From positions 1 to 16,222 of the forward strand of contig DATMRW010000011.1 in the NCBI GenBank assembly GCA_035565775.1: a stretch of DNA of 16,222 nucleotides. Reading direction: 5' to 3'. The notes beneath the pieces were generated by a model that worked only from the letters and a program-made list of their open reading frames with translations, had not been told where the DNA came from and did no database searches. Made by a program: the position numbers and the translations under genes. This DNA comes from PRO6 sp035565775 (lineage in GTDB: Bacteria > Pseudomonadota > Alphaproteobacteria > Rhizobiales > Xanthobacteraceae). Numbering within the stretch: position 1 is the first letter of the stretch; every line of letters starts with the position of its first letter. This document shows, piece after piece, positions 13,780 through 16,222 of the stretch.

Positions 13780-15107
13780 GGCGTCCTCCGTGCGGCCGGG
13801 GCGGGCCGCGCGGCGGCGACCTCGTCGAAGGTCGCGCCGGTCGCCGCCAGCACCGCGTCCTTGCCGGTGAAGGCCTGCCAGCGCCGGATCGCGAGGTCGA
13901 CATAGAGCGGATCGATCTCGAGACCAAAACCGCGGCGGCCGACCCGTTCGGCGGCGAGCAGCGTGCTGCCCGAGCCGAGGAACGGGTCGAGCACGATGTC
14001 GCCGCGCCGCGTGCAGTCGCGCATCGCATCGGCGATCATCGCGACCGGCTTCGGCGTCGGATGGGCGCTGAGATCCGCCATCCGGCCGGCGCGGAAGGTA
14101 TTGACGCCGGCATAGCTCCAGACATTGGAGCGGTTGCGGCCATGGCGGCCGAGTTCGACATTGTTGCGGTGGGGCGCGGCGCCGTGGCGAAACAGAAAGA
14201 TCAGTTCGTGCTGCGAGCGGTAGAGGCTGCCCTGGCCGGCATTGGTCTTGGCCCAGACGATGATGTTGAGAAGCTCGGCAGCGACGGCGTCGCCGGCGGC
14301 CTGCAGCTCGCGGAGGTGGCGCCAGTCGATGCAGACATAGTGCAGCGCGCCGGCGGCCGAATGCCGGGCGGCGAGCTTGAGCGGCGCCGTCAAAAACGCG
14401 ACAAACTCGGCGGAGGACAGCTCGCCAGAGGCGGCGGCGAACTCGCGGTATTGGGCCTTGCCGCGGCCGACCACCGCCGCGATCCGGACATTGTAGGGCG
14501 GGTCGGTGAACATCATCGCGGCGCGTTCCTGCGCCATCACTGCCTGCCAGGCGGCGGCGTCGCGGGCATCGCCGCAGCCGAGGCGGTGGCGGCCGAGCTG
14601 CCAAAGGTCGCCGCTCTGGCTGACGGCGTGGTCGGCGAGCGCGGGCACGGCATCGGCCGGCTCCGCCTCAGGATCGATGAGGTCGGCCATCAGGTTGTCG
14701 ATCTCGGCCGGGGCAAAGCCGGTGATCTCGAGCTCGAGCTCGCAGGCCGCGAGCAGCGGCGCGAGCTCGCCGAGCTCGGCGGCAAGCTGGTCGCGGTCCC
14801 AGCCGGCATTGGCGGCGATCTTGTTGTCGGCGAGCGCCAGCGCCCGCTTCTTGGCGGCGCTGAGGCCGGTGACGACCACGACCGGGACCTGGGCCAGCGC
14901 CAGCTGCCGGGCGGCGAGGTAGCGGCCATGGCCGGCGAGGATCATCGCCTGCTCGTCGACGACGAGCGGCACGGTCCAGCCGAAGGCGCGGATGCTGGCG
15001 GCGATCTGCGCCACCTGCTTCTTGGCATGGGTCCGGGCGTTGCGCGGATTGGGCGTGAGGGCGGCGAGATCCATCTGCTGGATCTCGTGGAAGGCAAATC
15101 CTGACAT
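13776..15107 (-). CDS. ParB-like N-terminal domain fused to DNA methyltransferase (N4/N6, beta class)
   Basis: 443 residues. Residues 10-80 are a ParB/Srx-type domain (LTPNPRNARTHAKKQVAQI, then ILAGHGRYLAARQL). The rest is an amino-methyltransferase that would transfer a methyl group from S-adenosylmethionine to adenine N6 or cytosine N4. It has catalytic DPPYN at 202-206, HPTPKP at 349-354, the SAM-binding DPFLGSGST at 374-382, and GLEIDPLYV at 395-403. DPPY before FxGxG is the beta-class order, as in CcrM. Target specificity cannot be read directly. No restriction nuclease is encoded nearby, so it is probably an orphan phage-type methylase for self-marking or gene control. The ATG at 15105-15107 follows GGGGAGAG. 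The stop overlaps the DUF5681 ATG. A long antisense frame at 14061-15104 is a shadow of its high GC. Confidence 0.95.
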   Translation of the reverse strand: MSGFAFHEIQQMDLAALTPNPRNARTHAKKQVAQIAASIRAFGWTVPLVVDEQAMILAGHGRYLAARQLALAQVPVVVVTGLSAAKKRALALADNKIAANAGWDRDQLAAELGELAPLLAACELELEITGFAPAEIDNLMADLIDPEAEPADAVPALADHAVSQSGDLWQLGRHRLGCGDARDAAAWQAVMAQERAAMMFTDPPYNVRIAAVVGRGKAQYREFAAASGELSSAEFVAFLTAPLKLAARHSAAGALHYVCIDWRHLRELQAAGDAVAAELLNIIVWAKTNAGQGSLYRSQHELIFLFRHGAAPHRNNVELGRHGRNRSNVWSYAGVNTFRAGRMADLSAHPTPKPVAMIADAMRDCTRRGDIVLDPFLGSGSTLLAAERVGRRGFGLEIDPLYVDLAIRRWQAFTGKDAVLAATGATFDEVAAARPAPAARRTP

Positions 15108-15129
15108 AGCTCTCTCCCCCGCGGCGGAC

Positions 15130-15173
15130 CTGCGCCAAGGCGCAGTTAACCGCCAGCGTTCGCTGGTGTTAAC
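15130..15173. promoter_or_regulatory. Two adjacent inverted repeats upstream of the methyltransferase operon
   Basis: CTGCGCC-AA-GGCGCAG at 15130-15145 is a perfect 7-bp dyad. It touches a second dyad in which GTTAAC (15145-15150) and GTTAAC (15168-15173) flank CCAGCG-TT-CGCTGG (15153-15166). The pair lies 23-66 bases before the start codon of the methyltransferase, so it could act as an operator or as an mRNA leader hairpin near the ribosome site. No T run follows on either strand, which speaks against a simple terminator. Confidence 0.55.
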
Positions 15174-15498
15174 GATCAGAGAAAGCCCCCATCCGCGGGA
15201 GCGTCAGGATCCAGGCCGAGCCGTTATTTGCAAGCGCTCGAACCAATGAGCGACGGCTACCGGCAGTCCTCCGCCAGGCAACCCGCTGGCGCCGAGAATC
15301 ACGAATCCCGTCGGTGATTCCCCAAGGACACCCCAGCGATAACTGCTTCGTACATTCGAATCAAGAGCTATGAATCGGCCCGTTACGCCAACGGGTCAGG
15401 AAAATTTCTTACTTCGTGGCAGCGCTCGTTTTGAAGGTGGCAGTATCAAGCTTGAACACGCGCGAAGGCGCCTGAACATGTAAGTAATGGAAATTACT
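15174..15498. other. Intergenic stretch with GANTC cluster
   Basis: No gene is supported here. Five GANTC pentamers occur in 81 bases (at 15296, 15303, 15316, 15358 and 15372). The first and third are part of an inverted repeat GAATCAC / GTGATTC (15296-15302 and 15314-15320). The leftward promoter of the methyltransferase operon probably lies in this stretch or nearer the gene, but no clear -35/-10 pair stands out. Confidence 0.5.
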
Positions 15499-15499
15499 T
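15482..15499. promoter_or_regulatory. Inverted repeat AAGTAAT-GGAA-ATTACTT
   Basis: A perfect 7-bp AT-rich dyad with a four-base spacer, standing out in GC-rich DNA. It begins at the stop codon of the small minus-strand frame 15499-15720 and lies about 390 bases upstream of the methyltransferase gene. The size and symmetry suit binding of a dimeric repressor; no T run argues for a terminator. Confidence 0.45.
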
Positions 15500-15720
15500 C
15501 AGGTGCTATCATTGTTCCGGATCTGTGCGGCCGCTTTCGTGTTTGCCAACCAGGTGTAGCTCGCAAGTCCGTGAGGTGGGGGCATGCCCGGGCCCGTGAC
15601 TGGAAGAGTGTCGGTATCAGATGATGCGATGCCGAAGCGAAGATGGCTGCATGCAATCGTTCCGTCGTGCATCACGGCGAAGCTTGCGGCGTTGATGCCG
15701 GCATGAGGTCGCGTCATCAA
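15499..15720 (-). CDS. Hypothetical small protein, doubtful
   Basis: Open frame of 73 codons starting with two methionines (MMTRPHAGINAASFAVMHDG and onward). The frame is open further upstream with a Pro/Ala-rich reading but no start codon or ribosome site there, and no good ribosome site precedes the ATG used here. It lies on the same strand as the phage-type operon downstream and could be the end of a decayed gene. I recognise no family. Confidence 0.25.
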   Translation of the reverse strand: MMTRPHAGINAASFAVMHDGTIACSHLRFGIASSDTDTLPVTGPGMPPPHGLASYTWLANTKAAAQIRNNDST

Positions 15721-15937
15721 TTGCCGATCCGCGGCTCTTGCTGTTGATCCGCCATGGTGTGCCGGCAGTGGAATCTGAGGTGGCGCCGCACTTGTAGCCT
15801 GGCGAGCCGGGATCGGCGCCGCAACCTCGATCGGGCGGGCAGCCGTCGAACGGTGATCGTGCTGGGATCTCTTTCAACTTTGGTGGACCCGGAGGCCGGC
15901 CGCGTGGCGTTTCAGTCAAGTGGCGGCAAGGTGACGA

Positions 15938-16057
15938 CTAGGGCTTTTCTTGTAGGACAGTCAGTCGGCCGGAAACAGTTTCGACGATGGAGTCGTAGAC
16001 GCTTTGAATGCCTTCGGCCGCACTGACCAAAGATTGATTGACGTCGCAGCTTTTCAT
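15938..16057 (-). CDS. Hypothetical small protein B (39 aa)
   Basis: The frame starts at the ATG 16055-16057, which overlaps the TGA of the upstream small gene (ATGA), and ends with TAG at 15938-15940. The product begins MKSCDVNQSLVSAAEGIQSV and looks like one long amphipathic helix with a short tail. A longer in-frame start at 16180 lies inside the upstream gene and is less likely. Translation would be coupled to the upstream frame. No family is recognised. Confidence 0.4.
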   Translation of the reverse strand: MKSCDVNQSLVSAAEGIQSVYDSIVETVSGRLTVLQEKP

Positions 16058-16191
16058 TTCCTCAGATCCAGAAGGACAGCAACCTGAGCAGCCGAGATGG
16101 TGCGATCTTTCAAAAGCTTCGGTATTTCGCGCGCGAGCCCCACGGCAAACTCGCGGCGGCATTCCAGCTCTTCGTGCCAATCCTCTGACAT
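16054..16191 (-). CDS. Hypothetical small protein A (45 aa)
   Basis: Starts at the ATG 16189-16191 with a strong ribosome site (GAGGAGGG at about 16197-16204) and ends with TGA at 16054-16056. The product begins MSEDWHEELECRREFAVGLA and is rich in charged helix. Its end (DRTISAAQVAVLLDLRK) resembles part of a helix-turn-helix, though it is too short to be sure. It overlaps the next small frame by four bases, which supports both as real genes. They lie upstream of, and on the same strand as, the methyltransferase operon. Confidence 0.45.
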   Translation of the reverse strand: MSEDWHEELECRREFAVGLAREIPKLLKDRTISAAQVAVLLDLRK

Positions 16192-16222
16192 CGAACCCTC
16201 CTCTTTGTTTTTGTTTGGATCA

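Noticed and set aside
14061..15104. Plus-strand open frame of 347 codons opposite the methyltransferase
   Set aside because: Same reason: antisense to a gene with DPPYN and DPFLGSGST motifs, with biased composition from GC-rich third positions.
15351..15376. TTCGAATC resembling a tRNA T-loop, possible tRNA fragment or attachment site
   Set aside because: No acceptor stem, anticodon arm or CCA end can be built around it; it is better explained as part of the GANTC cluster.
1..16222. CRISPR array
   Set aside because: No regularly spaced direct repeats of 24-40 bases were seen; the only tandem repeat is the 9-bp unit near 11700.

Overview
The window reads as a mobile-element-rich accessory region of a GC-rich alphaproteobacterium. 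The best guess is the Bradyrhizobium / Rhodopseudomonas / Afipia group. This rests on the codon and base composition, on a degraded autotransporter beta-barrel C-terminus of a type common there, and on the recombinase / DUF2924 / DUF3489 gene set; it is an inference, not a database match.

Layout. (1) 1-2100, minus strand: a three-gene cassette transcribed leftwards, DUF3489, then DUF2924, then a large serine recombinase that runs off the left edge. The recombinase has proline in place of the first arginine of its DRLxR active-site motif. (2) 2101-3236: no intact gene; it holds a frameshifted remnant of an autotransporter beta-barrel C-terminus. (3) 3237-9020, plus strand: a tight three-gene operon of a TerB_N/TerB/TerB_C protein with an N-terminal membrane anchor, a DUF2791 (BrxD-like) P-loop ATPase, and an Lhr/BrxHI-like superfamily 2 helicase. 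This is the architecture of the anti-phage system Shango (sngABC). (4) 9021-9652: a decayed fragment of an IS21-family IstA transposase. (5) 9653-11185, plus strand: a two-gene operon with a three-helix membrane protein and a HAD-family phosphatase, of lower GC than the rest and of unknown role. (6) 11186-11855: mostly non-coding, with a possible intrinsic terminator, a possible frameshifted small gene and a 9-bp tandem repeat. (7) 11856-15107, minus strand: a very GC-rich phage-type operon of a ParB-domain/DNA methyltransferase fusion, a DUF5681 protein (candidate small terminase) and the large terminase, joined by overlapping stop and start codons. (8) 15108-16222: a regulatory-looking stretch with inverted repeats and a cluster of five GANTC sites, then small minus-strand ORFs including an ATGA-overlapping pair.

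How it fits together. The window looks like a prophage-derived or integrative island. Phage packaging and methylation genes lie at one side and a serine recombinase cassette at the other. The DNA between them carries defence cargo: Shango, and possibly the membrane protein/HAD pair as a second, uncharacterised module. No portal, capsid or tail genes follow the terminase. Scars of an IS element and an autotransporter gene sit at the module borders, which fits repeated insertion and loss at this site.
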